Shown: piece after piece, positions 1-6,525 of the stretch
How positions within the stretch are numbered: the first letter of the stretch is position 1
Layout of the letters: each line of letters opens with the position of its first letter
NCBI RefSeq assembly: GCF_000519085.1
Contig: NZ_KI912577.1
Location: forward strand, 3,838,035-3,902,034
Direction: 5' to 3'
Length of the DNA stretch: 64,000 nt
From: Methylobacterium sp. 10
GTDB taxonomy: Bacteria > Pseudomonadota > Alphaproteobacteria > Rhizobiales > Beijerinckiaceae
Made by a program: the position numbers and the translations under genes
Notes under the pieces: generated by a model
Seen by the model: the letters and a program-made list of their open reading frames with translations, nothing else
What the model was told of the DNA's origin: nothing
The model's database searches: none

Positions 1-147
1 GACCACGCCCGGATCGTTGAGCTCGATCCCGAAGATCGCCGCCTTGTCGGGGGCGGCGAGGGCCGGAAGGACCATCCCCGAGACCAGCGCCAGACCGGTC
101 AGGCCGGCGCGTCCAATGGCGACAAGGAAGGAGGCGATGGGGGCCAT
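1..147 (-). CDS. Exported protein of unknown function, 5' end only
   Basis: The reverse strand opens with ATG at 147 and stays open to the window edge, giving 49 residues. The N-terminus is a clear Sec signal peptide: a hydrophobic core rich in Ala, Leu, Val and Gly ending in the cleavage motif ALAA. The mature part starts APDKAAIFGIELNDPG. The beta-strand-like AAIFGIEL start resembles small DUF3280/DUF2380-type exported proteins, but too little is present to assign a family. It is divergent from lutA with about 250 bases between them, so the two could share a control region. The rest lies outside the window. Confidence 0.55.
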   Translation of the reverse strand, partial: MAPIASFLVAIGRAGLTGLALVSGMVLPALAAPDKAAIFGIELNDPGVV

Positions 148-398
148 GGCGAACCTGCGTCACGATCGATACGGCGATGGACCTCCATGCGCCGCTTCCT
201 TCCAAGTCGAGCAGTGCCCGGATTTGGCAAGACGCGCAAACCATCAAGACGCGCAAACCCGTCCCATCACGTCTCGCAATCCGGTCGAGGCCGATCCGGA
301 TATCGCGGGAGACCCCGCCGCACCGGCGGAAGCGCTTAGAATATCCTTATGAATCCGGGGATTGAGCGCCCGCGCAATGGTGTTAGCGTGCCGCTCCC

Positions 399-1649
399 AT
401 GACAGCATCGCTCCCGATCTCCTCCGCCGCCCTCGCCCTCATGTTGGGGATGTCCGGCGCCTCCCTCACCGCGACCGGTCTCCGGGCGCAGGAACCGGCA
501 GCCTCCGCGCAAGCCGCCGAGGGCTCCTCGGGCGACACCCATATCGGCCTGATCTACCGGCCCGAGATCGCGCCGTCCTCCTACGACGCGGAGGCCGCGC
601 CGGAGGATGAGGGCGTCGCCGGCGCCCGCATGGCGGTGAAGGACAACAACACGACCGGCCGCTTCACCAAGCAGACCTACGCCCTCGACGAGGTCGCCCT
701 CACGGAGGGCAAGAGTGCCGTCGACGCCGCCCGCGACCTCGTGGGCAAGGGGATCCGCTACATCGTCCTGGCACTGCCGGCGAACGACGTCCTGGCGGTC
801 GCCGACGCGGTGAAGGGGGAGGGCAAGGGGAACGAGGTGACGATCTTCAACACCGCCGCCCCCGACGACCGCCTGCGCGGCGCCGATTGCCGCAGGAACG
901 TCTTCCACGTGATCCCGAGCCGGGCGATGCAGACCGATGCGCTGGCGCAGTTCTTCACGCTGATGCGCTGGCGCAAGATGTTCCTGATCACCGGCCCCAA
1001 CGACAGCGACAAGCTCTATGCCGACGCGTTCCGGACCTCGGCGAAGAAGTTCTCCCTGAAGATCACCGCCGAGAAGCCCTGGACCTTCGGCCCTCTGGCC
1101 AAGGCGCGGGGCGACACGCCGACCCGCTCGGAGGCGATGGTCTTCACCCGCGGCGTCGACTACGACTTCGCCATCGTCGCCGACGAGGCCAACGATTGGG
1201 GCGACTACGTCCCTTTCCGCACCGTGGATCCCCGCCCGGTCGGGGGCACGCAGGGTCTCATCGCCACCACCTGGCACCCGACCCTGGAGACCTGGGGGGC
1301 GGCGCAGGCGCAGAACCGCTTCCGGCGCCTCGCCGGCCGGCTGATGCGGCCCCTCGATTACCAGGTCTGGGCGGCGGTGCGCTCGGTGGGGGAGGCGGCA
1401 ACGCAGAAGAAGACCGCCGACCCGGCCGTGCTCGCACCCTACTTCGCCGACCCGGCCTTCAGCCTGCCCGCCTACAAGGGCGTGTCCCTCACCTACCGGC
1501 CGTGGGACCATCAGCTGCGCCAGCCGATCATCGTGGTGCAGCCCAAAGCCATGGTCACCGTGGCGCCCGAACAGGGTTTCACCCACCAGCGCACCCCGCT
1601 GGACACCCTCGGCACCGACCTTCCCGAGACGGCCTGCAAATTTTCTTGA
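399..1649 (+). CDS. lutA: LutA-like periplasmic substrate-binding protein of the lanthanide uptake ABC system
   Basis: A 416-residue exported protein with a signal peptide of about 30 residues (Ala/Leu-rich core ending LRAQ). The mature part reads like a type 1 (Leu/Ile/Val-type) periplasmic binding fold: an early IGLIYRPEIAPSS strand, GARMAVKDNN, and a RYIVLALPANDVL strand. It has no lipobox, so it should be free in the periplasm. In methylotrophs this family precedes YVTN propeller and ABC genes and was named LutA in M. extorquens. The role here, binding a lanthanide or lanthanide complex for the LutEF transporter, is inferred from family and gene order. It starts the operon 119 bases before lutB. 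Confidence 0.8.
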   Translation: MTASLPISSAALALMLGMSGASLTATGLRAQEPAASAQAAEGSSGDTHIGLIYRPEIAPSSYDAEAAPEDEGVAGARMAVKDNNTTGRFTKQTYALDEVALTEGKSAVDAARDLVGKGIRYIVLALPANDVLAVADAVKGEGKGNEVTIFNTAAPDDRLRGADCRRNVFHVIPSRAMQTDALAQFFTLMRWRKMFLITGPNDSDKLYADAFRTSAKKFSLKITAEKPWTFGPLAKARGDTPTRSEAMVFTRGVDYDFAIVADEANDWGDYVPFRTVDPRPVGGTQGLIATTWHPTLETWGAAQAQNRFRRLAGRLMRPLDYQVWAAVRSVGEAATQKKTADPAVLAPYFADPAFSLPAYKGVSLTYRPWDHQLRQPIIVVQPKAMVTVAPEQGFTHQRTPLDTLGTDLPETACKFS

Positions 1650-1716
1650 ACGGACCTGCGGCAACGCGCTTGCGTTCCGCAGGCACTCGTGCGCTCCCCG
1701 TGGGGACAAACTGCAC

Positions 1717-1722
1717 TATAAT
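1717..1722 (+). promoter_or_regulatory. Possible -10 hexamer upstream of lutB
   Basis: A perfect TATAAT lies 46 bases before the lutB ATG, in the 118-base lutA-lutB spacer. No good -35 hexamer is seen at the usual distance, so an internal promoter is only suggested. Confidence 0.3.
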
Positions 1723-1767
1723 CACGGACAATCGCGCATAGAAGCGATGCCCCAGGGAGACAACGGA

Positions 1768-2754
1768 ATGAGCCGCGGCTTCAAGGCAGGCGTGAGTGTC
1801 GCCGCCATCGTCGGTGCGACGATGGCGCTGGGCGCCTCCGCGCAGGCCTACACGGTCTACGTGACCAACGAGAAGGGCAACTCCGTCAGCGTCATCGACA
1901 CGGCGACGATGGCCGTCACCGGCACCTGGAAGGTCGGCCGGCGCCCGCGCGGGGTGACGACGAGCAAGGACGGCAAGGAGCTGTTCGTCTGCGCCAGCGA
2001 CGACGACCGCATCGACGTGCTCGACACCGCCACCGGAAAGGTGGTGCGGTCTCTCCGCTCCGGCCCCGATCCGGAGCAGTTCATCCTGGGACCGGGCGGC
2101 AACCCGCTCTACGTCGCCAACGAGGACGACAGTCAGGTCACGGTCATCGACATCGAGAAGAACAAGGTGTTGGCCGAGGTGCCCGTGGGCGTGGAGCCGG
2201 AGGGGATGGGCCTGTCGCCGGACGGCAAGATCCTGGTGAACACCTCCGAGACCACCAACATGGCGCATTTCATCGACACCACCACGTTCCAGGTGATCGA
2301 CAACGTGCTGGTGGATGCCCGTCCGCGCTTCGCCGAGTTCACCTCGGACGGCAAGTTCCTCTGGGTCTCGGCCGAGGTCGGCGGTACGATCAGCATCATC
2401 GACGTCGCCGCGCGGCGGGTGGTCAAGAAGATCACCTTCAAGATTCCCGGCGTGAACGACGAGGCGATCCAGCCCGTGGGCATCCGCATCACCAAGGACG
2501 GCACCAAGGCCTTCGCGGCGCTCGGCCCCGCCAACCGCATCGCGGTGATCGACGCCAAAACCTACGAGGTTCAGAAGTATCTGCCCGTGGGACAGCGGGT
2601 CTGGCAGCTCGCCTTCACCCCGGACCAGAAGTTCCTGTTCTCCACCAACGGCTCGTCCAACGACGTCTCGGTGGTGGATGTGGAGGCGGACAAGGTGATC
2701 AAGAGCATCCCGGTGGGATTGCTGCCGTGGGGCGTGGCGGTGTCGCCGAATTGA
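1768..2754 (+). CDS. lutB: LutB-like exported YVTN-family beta-propeller protein
   Basis: About 328 residues from the ATG at 1768, preceded by AGGGAGA eight bases upstream. An upstream in-frame ATG at 1747 would only add seven residues before the signal peptide. The peptide ends ASAQA. The mature protein is a run of about seven YVTN-type blades: YTVYVTNEKGNSVSVID, then repeats of the pattern x-V-x-D-x-x-x-x-x-V near residues 55, 100, 145, 190, 240 and 285. Such propellers accompany PQQ alcohol dehydrogenase and lanthanide loci. Its exact function is unknown; a periplasmic scaffold or metal-handling role with LutA is plausible. Confidence 0.8.
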   Translation: MSRGFKAGVSVAAIVGATMALGASAQAYTVYVTNEKGNSVSVIDTATMAVTGTWKVGRRPRGVTTSKDGKELFVCASDDDRIDVLDTATGKVVRSLRSGPDPEQFILGPGGNPLYVANEDDSQVTVIDIEKNKVLAEVPVGVEPEGMGLSPDGKILVNTSETTNMAHFIDTTTFQVIDNVLVDARPRFAEFTSDGKFLWVSAEVGGTISIIDVAARRVVKKITFKIPGVNDEAIQPVGIRITKDGTKAFAALGPANRIAVIDAKTYEVQKYLPVGQRVWQLAFTPDQKFLFSTNGSSNDVSVVDVEADKVIKSIPVGLLPWGVAVSPN

Positions 2755-2761
2755 GGAGCAT

Positions 2762-2875
2762 TGTCCCTCCCCCTTGTGGGGAGGGCCAGGGTGGGGGTGG
2801 TTCCGCCTGCCTCCGCAGAGGGTCATTCAGCCACCCCTACCTCCTAACTCCTCGCCACAAGTGGGGAGGAGAGAC
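2762..2875. repeat. Palindromic intergenic element between lutB and lutC
   Basis: The 177-base lutB-lutC spacer holds a long imperfect inverted repeat. A local hairpin pairs CCCTCCCC (2765-2772) with GGGGAGGG (2778-2785). On a larger scale the block CTTGTGGGGAGG...GGGTGG pairs with CCACCCC...CCTCGCCACAAG near 2831-2860. Pyrimidine-rich CCCTCCCC palindromes of this style are common dispersed elements in alphaproteobacteria. In the transcript it would form a large stem-loop and could separate or stabilise mRNA segments. Confidence 0.6.
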
Positions 2876-2931
2876 GCGCGGATATGCCGAAGGACGGACC
2901 GCCTCGAGGCGGCGAACGGGAGGAAGACCAC

Positions 2932-3366
2932 ATGAAGCGGACGATGCGGCTCGCTGCCCTCGCCCTGGCGGCCCTGCTCGCCACCGGGCCGGCCTCGGCC
3001 CTCGATCTCACCAAGAAGCGCTCCAACCTCCCCGATCTCGTCCTCGGCAACGAGGAAGGCAACGATTTCGTGGTCGAGAACCGGGAGATCGAGCTCGAAT
3101 CCGGCAAGGCCTACCGCCTGCGCATCGTCGCCAAGGGCCGGCAGGAATATAAGTTCTATGCCACCGAGTTCTTCCGCAACATCTGGTTCAACCAGATCGT
3201 GATCCAGCATCTCGAGATCCACGGCAGCGGCCCGCCGGACCACCTCGAATTCGACGATCCGGGCGAGATCGCCATCGAGTTCGTCACGATCAAGCCGGGC
3301 GAATACCCCTGGTCGATCCATGGGCTCGAGTCCAAGGGCATGACCGGCAAGTTCATCGTCAAGTAA
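2932..3366 (+). CDS. lutC: LutC-like small exported cupredoxin-fold protein
   Basis: 144 residues. The start at 2932 is supported by GGGAGGAAG just upstream and by a signal peptide ending ASA. The mature chain (IELESGKAYRLRIVAKG, a buried FFRNIWFNQIVIQ segment, and a C-terminal KPGEYPWSIHGLESKGM followed by a final strand) follows the cupredoxin plan of FixP/CtaG-like copper proteins. There is no cysteine anywhere in it, and the usual Y-x-F-x-C copper ligand motif reads YPWSI. A classical blue copper site is therefore impossible. Several acidic residues (NEEGND, EFDDPGE) could bind another metal. Position matches LutC of the lanthanide cluster. Confidence 0.72.
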   Translation: MKRTMRLAALALAALLATGPASALDLTKKRSNLPDLVLGNEEGNDFVVENREIELESGKAYRLRIVAKGRQEYKFYATEFFRNIWFNQIVIQHLEIHGSGPPDHLEFDDPGEIAIEFVTIKPGEYPWSIHGLESKGMTGKFIVK

Positions 3367-3396
3367 GTCCGTCTCGCAACAGGGCAGGGCCTCCGC

Positions 3397-3639
3397 ATGC
3401 GTCTCCTCATCCCCACCTTCGCCCTCCTACTCGCCGCCGGCCCGGCGCTCGCCGACGACAAGGCCGCCTGTGCCGAGGGCATCGCCATGATCAAGGACGC
3501 CCTCGCCAAGGGGCCGTCCGAGGCGGCGGCGCCGAAGCTGAAGAAGGCTCTGCGCGTGGCCGAGCGCGAGCAGGGCGAGGGCGAGTTCGACGAATGCCTC
3601 GACGCGGTCGGCGACGCCAAGCGGGCGATGAAGCCGTGA
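3397..3639 (+). CDS. lutD: LutD/LanD-like small periplasmic protein
   Basis: 80 residues. The signal peptide (LLIPTFALLLAAGPALA) is followed by a mature chain of about 60 residues that should form two helices: DKAACAEGIAMIKDAL and KLKKALRVAEREQG...ECLDAVGDAKRAM. Two cysteines, one in each helix, probably form a disulphide. Position between lutC and lutE matches LutD. M. extorquens LanD, a small periplasmic lanthanide-binding protein encoded in this uptake cluster, is probably the same family. The acidic stretch GEGEFDE is a candidate metal-ligand region (inference). The stop overlaps the lutE GTG start by the sequence GTGA, so translation is probably coupled. Confidence 0.7.
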   Translation: MRLLIPTFALLLAAGPALADDKAACAEGIAMIKDALAKGPSEAAAPKLKKALRVAEREQGEGEFDECLDAVGDAKRAMKP

Positions 3640-4391
3640 GCGACGGGGCAGGGGGGAGCGCGGCCCTCGACGTGGCGGGCGTGAGCCACCGCTTCGGCGT
3701 GCGCGCGGCCCTGTCCGACGTCTCGATCCGGGTGGAGCGGGGCCGCTTCATGGCCCTGCTCGGTCCCAACGGCGCCGGCAAGACCACCCTGTTCTCGGTG
3801 ATCACCCGGCTCTACGCCAGCCAGGACGGGCGGGTCTCGATCTTCGGCCATGGCCTCGACCGCGAGCCGTCCCGGGCGCTCGCCCGCCTCGGCGTGGTGT
3901 TCCAGGCCCGCACCCTCGACACCGACCTCACCGTCGAGCAGAACCTCCTCTACCATGCCAGCCTGCACGGCATCGCGCGCCGGGCCGCGAAGGCCCGCAT
4001 CGCGGTGCTGCTCGCCCGCGTGGGCCTGAGCGACCGGCGCGACGACAAGGTCCGCACCCTCTCCGGCGGGCAGTCGCGGCGCATCGAGATCGCCCGCTCC
4101 CTGGTGCATGGGCCCAGGCTCCTGCTGCTCGACGAGCCCACCGTCGGCCTCGATCTCGAATCGCGGGCCGACATCGTCGCCATCGTCCGCGCCCTGGTGC
4201 GGGAGGAGGGGCTGTCGGTCCTGTGGGCGACCCACATCTTCGAGGAGATCGACGGGGCCGACGACGCGGTCGTCCTTCACAAGGGCCGCATCGTCGCGCG
4301 CGGGACGGCCGCCTCCATCGCGCAGGGCGACGAGACCCTGGAGGCCGCCTTCCGGCGCCTCGTCGCCGAACCGCCGAGGCAGGCCGCATGA
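3636..4391 (+). CDS. lutE: LutE-like ABC transporter ATP-binding protein
   Basis: A 251-residue ATPase starting at GTG 3636, overlapping the lutD stop. All core motifs are present: Walker A GPNGAGKTT near residue 43, signature LSGGQSRR, Walker B LLLLDEPTVGLD and the switch histidine in WATHIFEE. The sequence is of the NodI/CcmA/DrrA type that pairs with ABC-2 permeases, not the type seen with classical binding-protein importers. It should drive LutF in the inner membrane. It is followed by 208 bases containing a large palindrome before lutF. Confidence 0.85.
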   Translation: MSDGAGGSAALDVAGVSHRFGVRAALSDVSIRVERGRFMALLGPNGAGKTTLFSVITRLYASQDGRVSIFGHGLDREPSRALARLGVVFQARTLDTDLTVEQNLLYHASLHGIARRAAKARIAVLLARVGLSDRRDDKVRTLSGGQSRRIEIARSLVHGPRLLLLDEPTVGLDLESRADIVAIVRALVREEGLSVLWATHIFEEIDGADDAVVLHKGRIVARGTAASIAQGDETLEAAFRRLVAEPPRQAA

Positions 4392-4439
4392 TGCCTCGCA
4401 TCGGTGTGACACCAGCTTCATCCGGTCATCGCGCCTCTT

Positions 4440-4564
4440 CCCTCCCCCCTCTGCGGGGGAGGGCGGCCCACGAAGTGGGTCGGGAGAGGGGAGCGCCGCG
4501 TCCGGAGAGGTCGTCCCCTCTCCCGACTGCTCCGCAGGCACCCTCCCCCGCAGAGGGGGGAGGG
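4440..4564. repeat. Nested perfect inverted repeat between lutE and lutF
   Basis: The outer arms 4440-4463 and 4541-4564 are exact reverse complements over 24 bases (CCCTCCCCCCTCTGC...). Each arm also contains its own CCCTCCCC/GGGGAGGG half-hairpin. Inner arms TCGGGAGAGGGGA (4480-4492) and TCCCCTCTCCCGA (4514-4526) are also perfect. The whole 125-base block can fold into a cruciform or long RNA hairpin. It carries no gene and splits an otherwise tightly packed operon. It belongs to the same style of element as 2762-2875. Confidence 0.75.
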
Positions 4565-4599
4565 TCGTTCGCGATCAGGTCAAACGAGCGGTTACCGTC

Positions 4600-5484
4600 A
4601 TGACGAAGACCGTCGCCACCGCCGCACCGGTCTTGGCCGAAAAACCCGTGCCCCATCTCGGCCGTCTCGACGCGGTCGGTTACCTCATCTGCCTCGGCGG
4701 CATTGTGCGCCGCGAATTGCTGCGCTTCTTCAACCAGAAGGAGCGGTTCTTATCCGCGCTCGTGCGGCCGCTCGTCTGGCTGTTCATCTTCGCGGCGGGC
4801 TTCCGCAACACGCTCGGGGTCTCGATCGAGCCGCCCTACCAGACCTATGTCCTCTACGAGGTCTACGTGGTGCCGGGGCTGGCCGTGATGATCCAGCTGT
4901 TCAACGGCATGCAATCCTCGCTCTCCATGGTCTACGACCGCGAGGTCGGCTCGATGAAGGTGCTGCTCACGAGCCCGTATCCGCGTTGGCTGCTGCTGCT
5001 GGCCAAGCTGATCGCCGGCGTCACCGTCTCGGTGGTGCAGGCCTACGCGTTCCTGGCCATCGCCTGGTTCTGGGAGCTCGACATCCCGGCCATCGGCTAC
5101 GTGGCGGCGCTGCCGGCCTTCATCGCCTCGGGGCTGATGCTCGGCGCCATCGGCCTGCTCCTGTCCTCGATGGTCAAGCAGCTCGAGAATTTCGCCAGCG
5201 TGATGAACTTCGTGATCTTCCCGATGTTCTTTGCCTCGTCGGCCCTCTACCCGCTCTGGCGCATCCGCGAGTCGAGCGAGACGCTCTACATGATCTGCAT
5301 GGCCAACCCGTTCAGCCATGCCGTCCAACTCGTGCGCTTTGCCCTCTACGGGCAGTTCGAGCCCATCGCCTGCGCCGTCGTCGTGGGCACCACCCTCGCC
5401 TTCTTCACCCTCGCCGTCATCGCCTACGATCCCGGTCGCGGCATCATGGCCCGGCGCGGCGGACCGGCCGGAGACACTGCATGA
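4600..5484 (+). CDS. lutF: LutF-like ABC-2 type permease
   Basis: 294 residues from ATG 4600; reading upstream of this only translates the palindrome. It has about six hydrophobic segments: LVRPLVWLFIFAAGFR, GLAVMIQLFNGM, LLLLAKLIAGVTVSVVQAYAFLAI, YVAALPAFIASGLMLGAIGLLL, a NFVIFPMFFASSALYPLW segment and a C-terminal CAVVVGTTLAFFTLAVIA. The order and the FPMFFxSxALYPL motif are typical of the ABC-2 family (NodJ/DrrB). It forms the membrane part with LutE. Its stop overlaps the next start (ATGA). Confidence 0.83.
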   Translation: MTKTVATAAPVLAEKPVPHLGRLDAVGYLICLGGIVRRELLRFFNQKERFLSALVRPLVWLFIFAAGFRNTLGVSIEPPYQTYVLYEVYVVPGLAVMIQLFNGMQSSLSMVYDREVGSMKVLLTSPYPRWLLLLAKLIAGVTVSVVQAYAFLAIAWFWELDIPAIGYVAALPAFIASGLMLGAIGLLLSSMVKQLENFASVMNFVIFPMFFASSALYPLWRIRESSETLYMICMANPFSHAVQLVRFALYGQFEPIACAVVVGTTLAFFTLAVIAYDPGRGIMARRGGPAGDTA

Positions 5485-6107
5485 TCTTTTCGCGCACACT
5501 CGTGCTGGCCATGGCGGCCGGCAGCCTCCTCTGCGGGCCGGCCCTGGCCCAGCCCAAGGCGGACCCGGACTGGCCCTGCGTCCAGCGCAAGGTCTCGACC
5601 TTGAGCCCGGGCACGGTCTGGACCGGGCCGGACCTCGAAGCCGCCGGCCCGTGGGGCGACGATTACGAGGCGGCCTCGCTCGCCCAGAAGATCGCCTCGC
5701 GCCGCACCGAGCTCGGCGAGGTCGATCCCCTCCTCGACGAGTTCGTCGCCAAGGCCGGCGACGAGAAGGCCAAGCGCCTGACCCGCGTCTTCGCCGGCGT
5801 GTTCGAAGTGGTGAACAACGAGCGCAACCGGGTGATCGGGGGTATCACGCGCTACGCGCAGGGGCAGCGGCGCATGGCCGAGCGCATTCGCCAGGAGGCC
5901 GATCAGATCAGTTCGGTGAAGGACGGTCCCAGCGCCAACGACGCCCGCGAGATGCCCAAGGAAGCCTCGGAACTGGAGACGAAATTCGCCTGGGATCGCC
6001 GCATCTTCCAAGAGCGCAGCCAGTCCCTCAGCTATGTCTGCGAAGTGCCGACCCTGCTGGAGCAGCGTCTCGGCGAGGTCGCTCGCAAGATCCAGGCTCG
6101 CCTCTGA
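5481..6107 (+). CDS. lutG: LutG-like exported protein
   Basis: 208 residues, starting within the lutF stop codon. The signal peptide (LVLAMAAGSLLCGPALAQ) is clear. The mature protein begins ADPDWPCVQRKV and contains a second cysteine near the end (LSYVCEVPTLLEQRLG). Between them it is helical and rich in Arg and Glu (FEVVNNERNRVIGGITRYAQGQRRMAERIRQEADQ), possibly a coiled coil. No enzymatic motif is seen. It is the last gene before the terminator at 6152, which fits LutG as the end of the lutA-G unit. Function unknown; probably a periplasmic partner of the transporter. Confidence 0.72.
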   Translation: MIFSRTLVLAMAAGSLLCGPALAQPKADPDWPCVQRKVSTLSPGTVWTGPDLEAAGPWGDDYEAASLAQKIASRRTELGEVDPLLDEFVAKAGDEKAKRLTRVFAGVFEVVNNERNRVIGGITRYAQGQRRMAERIRQEADQISSVKDGPSANDAREMPKEASELETKFAWDRRIFQERSQSLSYVCEVPTLLEQRLGEVARKIQARL

Positions 6108-6151
6108 CCCGACGTTTCCATCGGGCTTTCGTAAGTGGAGTGTCCTCTTCA

Positions 6152-6180
6152 GGCCCGCCGGATCCTCCGGCGGGCCTTTT
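6152..6180 (+). terminator. Rho-independent terminator after lutG
   Basis: An 11-base perfect stem GGCCCGCCGGA / TCCGGCGGGCC with a three-base loop is followed by TTTT. It lies 44 bases after the lutG stop and separates lutA-G from lutH. Confidence 0.85.
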
Positions 6181-6525
6181 ACTTGCGCCGGAGGCGGAAG
6201 ATCGGACGCGTTCGATTCGCTCGATCTTCGAGAAAGTCCGACACGTCTGAAGCGGCCCATCCCATCCCTCATTCGTGGAAAACATTCCGGCAGCGCTGGT
6301 TGCCTAATTGTCCCGTCATCGGTTCCTATTGATCCCGAAGTCTTTGTATTCTCACGTGAATTATGTTGCCCGGAGATCACGCGAGGACGCCATCTCTGTG
6401 GTGTCCTTATTAGAATCGTCGAATCTCCCCGCGCCCGCATTGTCCAAGCCGGATAGGCCCCGCAACATCCAGCAACGAGCCGGGACGAACCGGCCACGCC
6501 ATTTTGAATCGAAGGGTCTTGGGAC
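6181..6525 (+). promoter_or_regulatory. Leader region of lutH, 345 bases without a gene
   Basis: Between the lutG terminator and lutH lies a stretch with locally lower GC (around 6300-6420: TTGTATTCTCACGTG, GTGTCCTTATTAGAATCG). lutH therefore probably has its own promoter here. No convincing -35/-10 pair, riboswitch or inverted repeat was found by eye. Confidence 0.4.
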
